Source: Daedaleopsis sinensis
Taxonomy: Eukaryota > Basidiomycota > Agaricomycetes > Polyporales > Polyporaceae
Assembly: GCA_033807695.1 (NCBI GenBank)
Contig: CM066309.1
Location: 2,170,001-2,234,000 of the forward strand
Length of the DNA stretch: 64,000 bases
Direction: 5' to 3'
The stretch's first letter is position 1. Each line of letters starts with the position of its first letter. Both the position numbers and the translations under genes were made by a program. Positions 14,584 to 27,400 of the stretch are shown here, piece after piece. The notes beneath the pieces are model-generated. The model was not told the DNA's origin. It searched no databases and saw only the letters and a list, made by a program, of their open reading frames with translations.

Positions 14584-17212
14584 TTAAGCATACAAATCCT
14601 CGATGTCGTGCTCTCCACTGGCAGGAGCAATGGCACCGTCCCCAGATTGGACGCTGACCCGGCGTCGCTTCAGCTGCAACAGAGTTTCGGAGTCGTTCGA
14701 GTCGGTCTCTATCCCCGCTGCTATTCTCCTGTTCTCCTCGACAAGGTCCTTGTAGAAATCGACATCGAATCCGACGCATCGCAGACGGGTGCAAAACAAC
14801 ACACGGTGCCCCGACATGAATTGCTGTTCAATGACAACCCGCGAAATTTGTCTCTTGTCTTCGCGGAAGACCGTCTCGATCCACCCCAACCGGGTCTCAT
14901 CCGTGACTGCTTTTAGCTCCACTGCATGCAGGATCACAACTAGTAGGTTTGACTCACCGCCTTGGGCAGTGATCCCCACTCTTCCGTAGTAAGCACCTCG
15001 GCGGCGCTGAGACAGTACATTCCACAGTAGTGGAATGCTTCTGGGTTCCCGAGGCCAGTTCCTGCGAAGAGGTGGAGGGGCTCATGCCCGCTCGGAGTCT
15101 CTTGACTTTCTGCGGCCTCCCTCTCGCATTCATCGTCACTAGCAGAGTGCTGCTGTCTGTCGAGCATATAGCTAACGTGTTGTTGTATGTACCCGTGCAT
15201 CCCGGGGCCCTCTGGCAACCAAACAGTCTTCTCGGAGCTAACGCATAGATAGCGCTTGAGCCCGTACTTCTTGCTGAGAGCCTGCGCGGTCTTCCCGATC
15301 CTGGAAGAATCGGACGTGGGCCTTAGCGTTCATATGGAATCGTGATACGTTACGCACTTCACGTTCCAGGCGAACGTAGCGTTGCCTCCAAGAATTTGTT
15401 TAAGTGACTGTCGGGTGAATTTCGCTGGTGTACCATTGCTCGACGAGAGGTCAGCCGGAATATAAGGAAGACCGGATAGCGCCGCGGCACGCTCTGGTGG
15501 GATAGGGCTGCGGATGTTCATAGCCGCGGCATGTTGGCTGCTGTCCGGTTTTTCCATGATATTCGCATTCCTTTTTGACACATGTGTAGAGCTTGTGCTC
15601 CTGTACGAGATAGTCAGAAGGGATCACAGACTGACACTCAGATGTGATGTCAGAACTCACCGTTTACTTGATGACGGAGTTGGAGGAAGACGTATGGTCA
15701 TTTCTGAGCCTTGTGTGCGCGAAGTTGCAAGGTTGCGCAGCAGTTCGATCTACAACAACCTCGAGTTTGGTGGCAATCAATCAATAGTGGCTCGTATGGA
15801 AGCTCACTTCGCTCTCCTTTTGCGCCATCTGTTGGCTGAGCTCCTTGAGCTTGCGCGAGGACTCAGTATTCTGACGATCATCGTGTCAGAAGTAGCTCAT
15901 GATAGTATGATTCGGTAAACGTCCACACCAATGACATATATTTCTGTAGCTCTTGAATGGCAAAGGATATTTTCTCCTGCTCCATTTGAAGGTCAGCTCG
16001 AGCTTGAGCATACTGTTCGCGAGATCGCCCGAGCGCGTTTTCCATATGTTTCAGTTGCGCCGATTGGATGTTGACCTACAACGCATGAATGACTGTATGA
16101 GATGTCATAGCTATGCATTCGGCGTACCTTGGCCGTCAGGGTAGACACCTCCTCCGTGAGCTCGCGAACCTGAGCATGAGCAGAGGTCAAGGCATCCTGG
16201 TCTATCTGCTTCAGTCGCGATATCTCATCCTGCGCCACTGAAAGCTCTTCACGAAGCCTCGTGATCTCCGCGTGCTCTGTATCGAAGCCAACCTTACGGC
16301 GCGTCTTCTGAAAAATATCGGTCAGACGATGCATATGATGATAGGGCATGACTTGAAGCGATAGCTGCAGACGACTGAGCGGCTTACCTCCTTGTCTCGC
16401 ACAACTTTGTCCTGCTTGTGTTGGCAGCTCGCATGCTTCTCCGCTGCACGCTGAAACCACTTCATCATCCGGAGAGAGAGTCCTGGCCTGGACATATTGA
16501 GCTGTCGATGTGCCGACGTCATCTAGTCAGTAGAACAGGTCCCTCGCGTTAGTGATTCATCTAAACGTACCGTGAACTGAACTGGTGCTCCCTGGCCTGC
16601 CACTATCTCCTCCGCGGCAATGGCGTTCTTCTCTAGCATGCTATTGACGTCACATGCTAGCTTCAGAATGAATTGACTATCGTCGATACTAAGCTAGAGT
16701 ATTGATTATAGTCTCGTCTTAGATCACGTAAGATCACGCTGGACAGTGCGGTACGTACCTCGGGTTGCTTGCTTCTCGCCTCTTCGCCATTCAGGCATCG
16801 CAAGGCATACATGTCTGCTATAACCGTCTGAATGTCTTGAGTCAAAGTCTTGCGTAGCACCTCGTCAAACACAGGCTATGGGAATGCACATGTAAGGAGA
16901 CGTCTTCGATTGGGCCGCTCTAGGAAACGCGACGATTTGTGCGTTTGCTTGACAACTGACCGAGTTGAGGATCACAGCGTCCTCTGCAAGCTCTACCAGG
17001 GTACCTGCAAGTTCTTGTGCGAGGTCTGGGTGTATGAAGGCGCTCAATTCCTTTCAGCATCGTGGTATATGTTAGCCCATCACGCGTGAGACTCTGGTGA
17101 GTTAGCGCACCCGATCGTTATCATCTTCGGCCTGACCAATTGGAGGTCTCAGCGTGGCCGCGAGTTTGAGGCCATCTCGGAGAGTCTTGCTCAGCCCGAG
17201 AGGGCTGTCCAT
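14584..17212 (-). CDS. Coiled-coil protein with C-terminal DUF6697-like domain
   Basis: A minus-strand multi-exon gene. The start at 17212 reads MDSPLGLSKTLRDGLKLAATL. Downstream exons read AFIHPDLAQELAGTLVELAEDA, PVFDEVLRKTLTQDIQTVIADMYALR, and a basic exon ending KHASCQHKQDKVVRDKE. Next comes a long heptad-rich coiled coil (TEHAEITRLREELSVAQDE, VRELTEEVSTLTAK, LKELSQQMAQKESEV). The last exons contain RAAALSGLPYIPADLSSS, SKKYGLKRYLCVSSEK, a conserved FAGTGLGNPEAFHYCGMYC segment, LTTEEWGSLPKA and a C-terminal FREDKRQ region, ending DIEDLYA at 14584. I recall the FAGTGLGNP...FHYCG...EWxxLP block as the basidiomycete DUF6697 domain; this was not checked. Function is unknown. Exon borders in the coiled-coil part are approximate. 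Confidence 0.75.
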
Positions 17213-17665
17213 GTTAGGAACGGGTCAAGAGAGACAACGGTAAAGCTACGACGCAGGCGGCAGGCGACACGAGTCTGAGAACGGGATGATTGAGGACTGA
17301 TAAGGTTACGGAGGAAGCGGAGAAGAAGCTCGCGTACCGTGTCAACCGACGGTGCGTTCCAAGTTGTTCGGGCAGCGTTATCCTACGGAAGACAATTCTA
17401 CACACAACATTATTTACAGCTGGATATATGGGTAATCGTACATAGATGAGCTATAGTATCGAGTGAAGTGGTGCATACACAACAATGAGATGGGGTTACC
17501 GTCACAAAACAAGAGTCACAGAGTATGTGCTACTACTAATCTTACAGAATTACACAGCGCTGCGACGCACACAAAGACCGTCGCGCCCGGTCCTAGCCAA
17601 CGTTATACCTCGCGATACAAACCCCACGATGCACTGACATGCGGCTCAAAGCATAACGCCTGCTG
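17213..17665. other. Intergenic, upstream of DUF6697-like gene
   Basis: Lies between the start of the DUF6697-like gene and the stop of the NYN gene, both on the minus strand. It should hold the promoter of the former and the 3' UTR of the latter. No gene is seen. Confidence 0.5.
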
Positions 17666-19571
17666 TCAGTGCCCTCCGAGCACGCTCTCCGGCATCTCCA
17701 GCAAGTCCGACGCGTAGGAGTCGAGCATGTAGATCTTGAACCGTTCGTTCTCCCCGAACTCGCGCATCCACGTCCGGCTCAGCCCGCCCTCCCACGCATA
17801 CAGCTCCACGCGCCACCCCTTCTTCAGCGCTGTGCGCACGCATCCGAGGAACCCGTCCTCGTTGAACTGCCCAACATTGCCGTCCCCGGTCGCAAGCACG
17901 ATCGTCCCGCCCGGGGGTGCAACGTCCACGTCCGCAATCGCCTGGTGGAGCTTCAGCTGAAGCAGCTCGTCCACGCCCTGCTCGCGATACCGCACGCGTG
18001 TTGCCCCCGAGCCGCCGCCCGCCCCCTGGTCCGACTCCGTAGACGTCCCGTTTCCGCCGCCGACGGACGTCTTGTGCGAATGTCCACGGCCAGCGCGCGG
18101 ACGGGCATTCGTGCGCGGAGAGCCAGCCTCAGCGGGCTTCTTGGTGAAACTCGCGGAACGGCTGTGACTGTGGATATGGCCTGCATGATTCTGCCGGTCC
18201 ACGCCGTCGCCGGTGTCGGGCACGCGGGCATAGATGCGCACTTCGTACCCGAGCTCCTCGGCTGTATCCATTGGTTGGTAGAGTGGAGACGACGTGACAA
18301 GCACGCGTCGTGTCACAGGGCGACCGCGCTCGAGAACAAGGGCAAGTGCCGCGTGGGAAAGGTGTGTTTGCTTGATCTTGCGTATAACGTGCTGCAAGTG
18401 CTTCCTGACATAAGATATGAATCCGATAAGAATGTTGGAGCTGCGCAGGAAGGATGAGCATGGATGCGGTAGGAGCACTAATGGGGACGCACTGATCAAT
18501 GAATACATGGATGAGGGTGTCTTGGGATTGCGGTACAGGACCACGAGGGTCGGCATAAGTTAGCGATGAGGTGAAGTCCCGGGACAATATAGCTGAGAGT
18601 GCCGAGGCCTCCGAGGGGAATAGTAGTCTGAGCTTGTGTGCGAGGGTACGTAGCTGTATGGTGCGGGCATCAAAAGACTTGGTCGTGACATGTAGGCTGG
18701 GTGTAGATCTGCTGTGGTGTAGACGTGGATTCTGCTCGGCTGAAGCGCGGACCTTCTGCTTCTCCTTCCGGAACACTGCAGGGGTGGCGGGGGTAGTCTT
18801 GTAGTATGGCGACGACAACGAAGCATCAATCGACGATGACGACGTATCTCCATCTTCGACGTCAGCGCTGGCAGCATCGGCAGCATCAAGCCCAGCTACT
18901 GTCTCCACCGCCTGAGCATCTCCCTCGAGGCCACTGCGACGTGCGCGTTTGCGTCGCCTCTTACGGCGGGCAGCGGCGGGGATGAGGATTTGCGAGGGAC
19001 TATCAGAGGTTGTGGAGCTGTTCCCACGTAAGTCTCTCTTCGCAGCCAGCTTCTCTCTTTCCGCGGCAAGGTACGTCAGGGCCTGATCGAGGGCGCCGAG
19101 AGAGGGACGGTCCATGATGTTCTCATCCTCAATGGGGACCTCGAGCTCCGTGCCATCGTCAAACTCCGACGCGGTGTCCTCTGATTCAGGGGCAAGGGTG
19201 GTGTGGCCGCGACTGGGACTGCCGGGAAGTGATGAGGTGAGATACGAGGTGACTCGCCTGGTTGTCCATACTGAAGGTCCTTGTAAGGGATCTGAGTCGT
19301 CTGAGTGCGAGAGAGCGAATGAGGATATAGGTGTGGCACTGCGGGGATCCGAGTGGCCGCGCTGATGGAGGTTGGTCAAAGCACGAAATACAGGCCCGAA
19401 AGCTCCCAAGTCTGGTGCGTCTGCTCGCAGGTTAGCAGGGTTGACGGGACACAGGATGTATGTTTGCAGAGATCGCATACCATCAGAGGTGATCCCGCTG
19501 GCGGCTGAGTAGGTCGAGAATGGGCTCAGGGGACCAGGGGATATAGATGATTCGGTGACAGACTGGGTCAT
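17666..19571 (-). CDS. NYN-domain (PIN-like) putative RNase
   Basis: Two exons, 19571-18493 and 18440-17666, with a 52-nt GT-AG intron, giving 617 residues. The join produces DTLIHVFIDHSNILIGF, the opening strand and metal-binding Asp of an NYN domain (usually FIDxxN). The domain continues with RPVTRRVLVTSSPLYQPMDTAEELGYEVRIYARV, ADVDVAPPGGTIVLATGDGN (the second acidic cluster, GD) and GWRVELYAWEGGLSRTWMREF, matching the limkain-type NYN order. The N-terminal ~300 residues are Ser/Thr/acid-rich low complexity with basic RRKRRRKRARR, which may act as a nuclear signal. NYN proteins cleave or bind RNA, but the target here is unknown. A long insertion rich in Gly/Ser/Arg interrupts the domain before GVDELLQLKLHQA. 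Confidence 0.85.
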
Positions 19572-21216
19572 AAATATCGAATGTTGTGTGGCGAGAAAAC
19601 AGGAAGAGAGATGAAGAGAGCGTGACGGTCGTGCGGACGGTTAAGTAGTAGGACAACGGCGAGGCCAACTACCGCCGAGTCAGCATAGCTTTGGCGCTTA
19701 TACACATTACGGCCATAGCACGTGTCGCAGGATCGTGCATACAGCCGCAGTGCGCTCCGCTAGGCTCCTCCGCCGCCGCGAACGTGTCAGGGCTCTGCGG
19801 ACGCTGATGGTGGGACTCACAATCACAGCAGATGGGAGGTCTGCAAATACTGCCATGGCCAAGGGCCAGCTCTCTCCGGATCCACGAGACCACCGTGGTC
19901 GAGCTCGGGGTAGGAGGCGTGAACTGGAAGCCAGTATCCGAGTCCAGTGGACAATGCGACCTTATATGTCGCGTCGGAACCGGAGTACATCGCCGCATAC
20001 TCGTGAACAGAAGGCAGTGCAACCCTCCGATGGCAGTAAGTGCGTGGACATGGATCAGTAATAGACAATTGTCCAGAAGAATGGAATAAAGGAAGGACTC
20101 TCAGGGAGACACTCACAATAGCGTCGATCTGGAGTCCTACCTACTCCGTGGACAGATAAGAAGCAGATCAAATTATGAAGAGATGATGCATGTTAGCAGA
20201 TGTTGAGCACAAAAGCCAATCATACATACCTCAAAGATGGTCCGTGATGAGTTTATCATCCGTTCCGTCGTATGGGCACTTGAGTGATAGAAGGTGTATC
20301 CGATTCTGTAAGGCGAGCTGTCGATGGAGTTGGAACCACCACAGTTGAGAGAAATCTCCAGCACGCTATCATGAAACCATCAGGAGAGAATGGCAAGTGC
20401 ACTAAGGACTTCTCCTAGTAATACGCGTCATCGTGGTCAAAGGTGAGTGGAGAATGGCCACGTAGCACAGAGAATCCCAAGGGTTAGAGCAGTCAGCCGG
20501 AAACAGTCGATGCTGCGGTACCCAGAGGATATCGAGTACCGCAGTGCATAACCAGGTGAGTTGACGATATGTTTGGTTAGCAATTGCTGGAGACAAAGCC
20601 TCCAAGGAAGATGAGGTAGTACCCCGCAAGGACCCACATTCATGCTGCACATAGAACGTGGTGGTTGAGAAGAAGGAACAAAGGGGAGAACAAAATGAAG
20701 AGATCGGAGTACAAACCGCGTCCATGTATGGGCGCCTGTTTCATTTCGCTGTGTTCGTCGCGGTCACATGGGCGCGGACCCCGCGCGGTCCCTACCGCGT
20801 CATGGCACCAATTTCATCCTCCTCGAGTTCAAGACGGATCTTTTGAAGACTTGAGAAACTTCAACAATGCTCATGCTCTAAGGAATCGAACGACATCGAA
20901 GAAGCGTGAAGGTATATATGCGACAAGCATCCGAATCTTATGCAGTGGTACATCGCAGATATCTAAATTAATATAATGAACGAAGCACGTTCGACGCTGC
21001 AAGTATGCGAGGTTTCTATACGTTGTTGTGTTATGGACAGCATGAAGCAACTAAATGAAGCATATACGGTGATGTCCATTCGGAATTAGAGAGCTATGTA
21101 CGTAGAGGATGTCGATGATTGATATGGTGTTGTAACTGGTCCTTGCATTCGTGCAATGAGACAGACGTGACGTGCTTTGTCCATGTATCGTGTATGATAT
21201 GGCCATCGAGGCGTTT
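19572..21216. other. Intergenic region with an unresolved minus-strand coding signal
   Basis: Several short minus-strand frames read like protein, for example SLNCGGSNSIDSSPYRIGY near 20300, DCSNPWDSLCYVAIL near 20460 and a region near 19900. They could be exons of one small gene or a decaying one, but I could not join them with consistent splice sites or recognise a family. Otherwise nothing is seen apart from the promoter of the NYN gene. Confidence 0.35.
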
Positions 21217-23536
21217 TTAAATCGTCGCGAGCGCACCCTGGATGCGCCCAAGTCCGCGCTGCATCCACTCGTCAGGTGCAACGCGCTCTTCAGAGGTGAA
21301 TATTTGGTCGTTGAACATCGAGAACACCCAGCTCTCAAGCTCGGGTCGCGGGACAGCTGTGATTGCACGAAGCTCGTTGCCTGTATGTGACGTGAGACCA
21401 CAGTCGGCAAACAAGCATAGTGATACGCACGAATGATGTTGTGAGTGAAGTGATCCAAGTTCTAGCGTCGCGCCAGTCAGCATATTAGTTTGCTGCTGCA
21501 CCAACGGTACTCACCAAGTCGTTCTTGTCGTAACCTTGTCATCGCACCACGAGTGTCAACACGTGTATCGGAAGGAACATAACACGCGGAAATGGGCTTA
21601 CCGAAGGGATCTGGAAAGATTTGCGAAGAGAGTTAGATTGGCTACGAACAGTAGATCTGCAGGACATATGTATGCACTTACTCTCGATCTCTTCACCGGC
21701 AACCAAGAAGCCAAAGAAGATGAAACTCTATCAACAGATCGATTCGAGTTCTGTAAAGCGCAATGCGGTCAAGAGGTGAATGAATGACGTACGGCGAGCG
21801 CAGTCGCGGGAATCGTGATCCATTTCAATGTAGCCCAGATCTGGAACGGCTGCAAAATATCTTAGCTCGGATTGTCCATACGCTCTAGAGCTGACCTACC
21901 AAGAGCAGGCAATACAGAATAGTCACACTCCAAAGATGAACGCGGTACCTGTAGATATTTAGACGTCAGTAATTGGGCGACTATACATAGTAGGTTATAC
22001 GTACGAGAACGGGATGGGTGTCGTGAGGATACGTTCCAGACCGGTCAAAGCGTCTACGAGTTGGTTCAATGCCGCGAAAAGAGTGGCTAGAAGACAGTTG
22101 GGATCAGTCGCCTGTCTATAGCTCCCAAAGAAGACAACGCACTCGCGGTAGGCGGAGGCACCACATTGCGTTCCTGAAGTGTGGCAATGTAGGAGCTCTA
22201 TTTTAATGGGTCAGCCATAACCGGTGACCCTCAGCGACTATGTGAATTTGGGAGACGAACAAGATAGAGAGATATCTCGAGCGGCAAGTTGTGGGTGACC
22301 GTTCTGTTCCTGAGTTTAGCCCGCACACGCGCTGCTTTTTTGCCCTGTGAAGAATGGTCAATGAAAGATATTGATATTGATATCGCATGACGCGTACTTT
22401 GACCTCCTTGCCCCTCTTCGCCAGAATGCCCACAAGCAGGGAGAACGGGAACAGATCTAACAGATGGTACTTTGGAGGGTTGCGAGCAGGAAGGAGGAAA
22501 TCCTCGCGCTCGACACCTGAGATACCGGAATACGTCGAGCTTTTGTCCCCATACTTCTTCTCGTCATACGTCCGCGGACGGCTAGTCATGCGTGGAGGCA
22601 GAGTAGGGCTTGTTTGCACGTTGACCTTTCTTGCCGTTGCCGGAGGAGGCAGGCCAATGGGGGAAGTTGGTGGCAGGTGTAGATCTCCGGACCTGGTGTC
22701 GATGTCGGCAGCACCCGTGCTTTCGCCACGCGCGCGCAGCTGAGGAGACCGCAAAGAGGACGACCCATCACCAGAGGAAGTGACGTCCACGAGGGAAGGC
22801 ATGCCGGGGGGCAATGCATACGATGGGAGGTACTTCACGAGATGGTAGAGGTCGACATAGTACACACCCTCTTCTCCACGCAGGTAATGCTTGACAGACA
22901 CACCAAAGGCTTCTATGAGGTTGATGACGGTCTTCTTCTCAATGAGGACGCGGGCTTTGCGCTGTTCGGACGTTGAAGTGTCGTCCTTCGCGACAGGCAT
23001 CATTTCTGTGATGCGCAGCAAGCAGGAGAGAGATTTCAACAGTAGGGTAAGAAATTGGAGGAAAAGCACGCACCTGGGACGTGGAACCATATTGTGCGGG
23101 CCATGGTTCTACTTCCTAAGATGATCTGCGACCACAACCTTCTGCCTTCATTGTACCGCTCGAAACTGGCCGTGGTCCGGTACGAGACGACGAAACCGAG
23201 CACAGTACCGATGCTATAGAACACAATGAGCAAACCGACTCGACAAACATCCACTTGCTCGATGAATGACAGAGACCTCAACGGTCGTGTGCTTCGTGCA
23301 GGCAGACAAGCTCAATCTCCTAGGAGTACTCACACAGTCAGTAGTGTCGGCTGTATAGTCAGCTTGTGGACAGAGTTGTTGATGACAGAGACTGCTGTTG
23401 CCCAGCCAGAGAAGAAGAGGAGTAGTGGCCAGCAGCGGAAGACAGCAGTAGCCAAGACGGCACTGAGAAATCTATGAAGTGATCCAGTGTTGCGGGTCGA
23501 CGAGAAGGGATCCGCGGAGTAGAACGACGTCTCCAT
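21217..23536 (-). CDS. Bestrophin/UPF0187-family anion channel
   Basis: A minus-strand multi-exon gene. The start at 23536 reads METSFYSADPFSSTRNTGSL, then a hydrophobic exon (LSAVLATAVFRCWPLLLFFSGWA). The next exon has IGTVLGFVVSYRTTASFERYNEGRRLWSQIILGSRTMAR, the highly conserved bestrophin-like segment. A long exon follows with HYLRGEEGVYYVDLYHLVKYLP, a Ser/Pro-rich loop, and PLEISLYL. The final exons read TLFAALNQLVDALTGLERILTTPIPFS, a hydrophobic IWATLKWITIPATALA, FIFFGFLVAGEEIENPFGYDKNDL (the ExIENPFGxDxNDLxL signature) and a C-terminal DHFTHNIIRNELRAITA. It ends GALATI at 21217. This family forms pentameric anion channels in fungal membranes. The cytosolic loop is expanded by low-complexity sequence. 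Exon borders are approximate. Confidence 0.88.
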
Positions 23537-23780
23537 CTTGCTGCGTGTTGTGTCGTTAAGTTAAAGACGATTGTGCATTCAGGAAGCGTTGTGAGGAGAA
23601 GAAAGTGAGAGGGTTGGTGACAGTCGTAAGTGGGTCGTTATTATAGTAGACCTCGCGGCGCAGGACGAAGTCGGAAGTGATGTTTCTCCGATTATTTTCT
23701 GGGTCTGGGCTGGTGAAGCGGTGACCACGACGACTAGAGGATATCAACAGATTATAATTAGAGCATCTACTCGCCCCTAA

Positions 23781-24146
23781 AGCCCTCCTCAATTATTCGA
23801 GAGGGGGGAAATCGGGAGGAAATCTCGCCAGCTGGTCGCTGGTGATGGTGATGGGGACGTGACAGCCGAATGCGAGGCGCCGTCGGAAACATTCAGGAAT
23901 ACCTCAAATCTGCGAGTACGTTCTGCTGCACTGGCCTTGTTGCATGTCGTTCGAAAGAGGAGGACGTCGACATGCATGTTCTCCAGATGCGCAGACTACT
24001 GAAGGAGTAGTGCGAGAGGGATGGACGTTTGCAAGTCCCTCCTCGGTTTGCTTACCGTCTGGCTGTCACTCGGCTCTCGAGCCCCAGTCACCACAGTTGC
24101 GAGATTTCCTTCCGATTTCGCCCCTCTCGAATAATTGAGGAGGGCT
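23781..24146. mobile_element. MITE, 366 bp, PIF/Harbinger-like
   Basis: Terminal inverted repeats of about 52 bp (23781-23832 and 24095-24146) match at most positions. Both begin AGCCCTCCTCAATTATTCGA. They are flanked by a 3-bp direct duplication TAA at 23778-23780 and 24147-24149. The interior has no coding capacity; open frames ending in the same short peptide merely translate the two TIRs. The size, TIRs and TAA (TWA-type) target site fit a non-autonomous PIF/Harbinger-type element. It sits between the promoters of the bestrophin gene and the glycyl-tRNA synthetase gene. Confidence 0.85.
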
Positions 24147-24461
24147 TAAGCCCTGTTAAATTGCTGTCCTAGTCTATGCATCATTTACCAGATTACAACA
24201 CATGCGCCAGCTCGATGTGCTATTACAAAAAAATCACAAAGATCCCAACAAATAAAGCCGCAGCGCTCCGGGTCACTAGTACTGCCTAACGGACGCGGTG
24301 GGTCACACTCTAAAACGATGTCACGCGTCGCGTTATCCTGATCAGCTCTACTTGAGTCACTTCTCCAAATCGGTCCGTGAATGCGTGCTCGGCCTCTCTG
24401 TCTTTTCCGTCCTTGTACTTTTACTCCATCGCGCATCCACGTCCGCTGGAAACACATCGAC

Positions 24462-27400
24462 ATGGCCAACCTCCCAGTGAACAAGACCGCCCATGCGTTT
24501 GACAAGGCACGCTTCGAGGCAATGCTCAATCGCAGATTCTTCTATGCACCGGCTTTCGAGATCTATGGCGGTGAGTGTCATGACATTACTTCCGATCTAT
24601 CATTGCCGTGCTCTGTGGCATCGCCCTGTGGAAGAATGAGCATGCTACGGAGCGATCTGGGAGATTTGAACACTGTTGGAAGATCTGGCGTTTGCACCCG
24701 GTTTAGACAACTCGCAAGTTCCCCGTCACCCCAATCAGTGCCGCCGGGATTGACCGTTCGATGCTGGGCACTGCATGCGTTCCGGGCGACAGGGATTGTT
24801 TGCTCTGCCAGTGAACGGCGGGCAGAGTCGTGACTCGAGTCCATAGCAGGTTGATAGCGAAGATATTACGTTACACCTCGCTACGGTTACGTCCTCAGAT
24901 TTGTTGGGGCTGCACAACGGTGCAATCTGCCTGCTTACTCTTCTAGGGCAGAGGGTGGAAAGTTGTCAATGTGAGTTGCTAGAGCAAGTCTCTGCCTTGA
25001 CTCAAACCCAAGACAGAGATGTGTTCTACAACGCCTAGTGACTTCCATCTAGAGCAGGCAGAACCTCAAAGCATCGTTACGCTCTGCCCTTTCGGAGAAG
25101 TATCACTCGAGTTCACATAGGTGTCTCATGAGTACGAGGTGGCAAGCTAATGCTGCATATACTACAAAGCTGTGGTGCATACCTAGCGATATGCGCGAGC
25201 TCGGGATTCGAATATAAATGCGCTCGCAGAGTTGCGGATACATCCGCCAAAGCTTCGTCCACATATCCACATATAATAGAGCCAGCTGCGCTCACGTGAA
25301 GCAGGGTGGACGGTCAGTGGACTCGAAGACATGGCCTCTACGATCGTTGATTCGCGGTGGTAACTCGGCGAGTTGGCCATTGAGACCGGGCATTTTAGAT
25401 GAAGAGTAGCGCTCTATCGCAGTGCCGACCCCACATTATCGCTTCCACTGCTTATTCAGTTGCCATACACCAGTGTACTCAAGGCATGGTCTGAACATCT
25501 TCTCTGATAGGTGTCGCCGGTTTGTACGACTATGGTCCTCCCGGTTCTTCTCTTCAAAGCAACATCATCGCAGAATGGCGGAAGCACTTCATCGTCGAGG
25601 AGCATATGCTCGAGGTAGACACTACCGTCATGACTCCCGCGTCCGTGTTCGAAACGTCAGGCCACGTCGCACGGTTCGCAGACTGGATGGTCAAGGACAC
25701 AAAGAACGGTGAGGTTCTCCGCGCCGACCATCTTGTGGGGGGTGTCCTCGAAGCACGATTGGCTGGCGACAAGGAGGCTCGTGGGCTGGCTGCCCAACCA
25801 CAAAAGGAAGATGATAAGAAGAGGAAAAAGAAGGACAAGGCCAAGGCCGTCGCTATCAAGCTGGAGGATGCAGTTGTGACAGAGTATGAGACAATCTTGG
25901 CGCAGGTGAGTGCGAGAGTTCGTGATGCCATGCAGGTCTTCTTACGTGTGTGCGTTAGTTGGACAACTACTCTGGCCCCGAACTCGGGGAGCTCTGCAAG
26001 AAGTACGACATCAGGAACCCGGACACTGGCAATGAGGTATCAGAGCCCGTGCAATTCAACCTCATGTTCGCTAGCAGCATCGGTCCCACTGGTCAGCACC
26101 CTGGTTTCCTGCGGCCTGAGACCGCCCAGGGTCACTTCCTCAACTTCTCCCGCCTGCTCGAGTTCAATAATGGTCGCGTGCCCTTCGCGTCTGCGCAAAT
26201 TGGTCGCTCGTTCCGTAATGAGATCTCTCCACGGGCGGGGCTGCTTCGCGTACGCGAGTTTACCATGGCCGAGATCGAGCACTACGTCGACCCGGAGGAC
26301 AAGAAGCACGAGCGCTTCGAGGACGTCCGTGACGTGGAACTGGACCTTCTGGACCGCCACACTCAGTCCGCCGGAAGCACGAAGCTCACGCGCATGAAGA
26401 TCGGGGACGCCGTCGACAAGGGCATCGTCGCTAACGAGACTCTGGGGTACTTCTTGGCGCGCATTCACCAATTCTTGATCAAGATCGGCATTAACCCCGC
26501 ACGCCTCCGTTTCCGCCAACACATGGGGAACGAGATGGCACATTACGCGACGGACTGCTGGGACGCCGAGATCCAGAACTCGTATGGCTGGACCGAGTGC
26601 GTGGGCTGCGCAGACCGTGCGGCGTACGACCTTACCGTGCACATGGCCAAGACCGGCCACCCGCTTGTCGTCCGACAGGCTCTCAAAGAGCCGATTGTGA
26701 CCGAGAAGCTGGTCGCTGAGTTCAACAAGAAGAACTTCGGCAAGACCTTTGGGAAGGATTCCGCGGCCATTCAGGCCGTCATCGGGGGAATGGACGAGGC
26801 CCTGCTTGCGAAGCTTCAGGGTGAGCTTGCACAGGGGTAAGGGTTGTTTGGTGTTCATGCGTGTCCTTCGCTCACACGACCTCTCCCTTTTCTGCAGGTC
26901 GACTACCATTACCTCGTCCGATGGTCGAGAATTCACCCTCACACCTGACCTTCTGACCATTGAGCAGAAGACGTTCAAGCAATCGAGTGCGTTTCCCACA
27001 TATATGTCCTGACGGGGGAGCAATGTCATCTGACGCACCTCGATTTAGTCCGCGAGTTTACACCGAATGTCATTGAACCGTCGTTCGGTCTCGGCCGCAT
27101 CCTCTACGTGCTCTTGGAACACAGTTTCTGGAGCCGGGAACAGGACGTTGAACGCGGGGTGCGTCTCCATCGCTGTTCCGGTGTGCTCGTGTCCGAGACG
27201 TGCTCACCCCGATCTCTTGCGTTGCTCCACAGGTCCTGTCCCTGCCAGCCGTCGTCGCCCCTACGAAAGTTCTGATCGTGCCATTGAGTGCGAAGGCAGA
27301 GTTCGATCCCCTTGTCAAGGAAGTCTGTGAGTGTAACTCTGCGGGTCATCTGCCCCTAGCGCGTCTCTTTCGTGTCGTCTGACCATGCATGCTCACTGTG

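Noticed and set aside
17669..18457. 262-codon plus-strand ORF
   Set aside because: Shadow of the NYN-domain exon on the minus strand.
23789..24138. Two ORFs on opposite strands both ending DFLPISPLSNN
   Set aside because: They are translations of the two inverted TIRs of the MITE, not genes.
25180..25230. gggattcgaatata as a possible tRNA B box
   Set aside because: No A box at the right distance and no acceptor stem; no tRNA cloverleaf can be drawn.
26040..27038. 332-codon minus-strand ORF
   Set aside because: Shadow of the GlyRS exons on the other strand.
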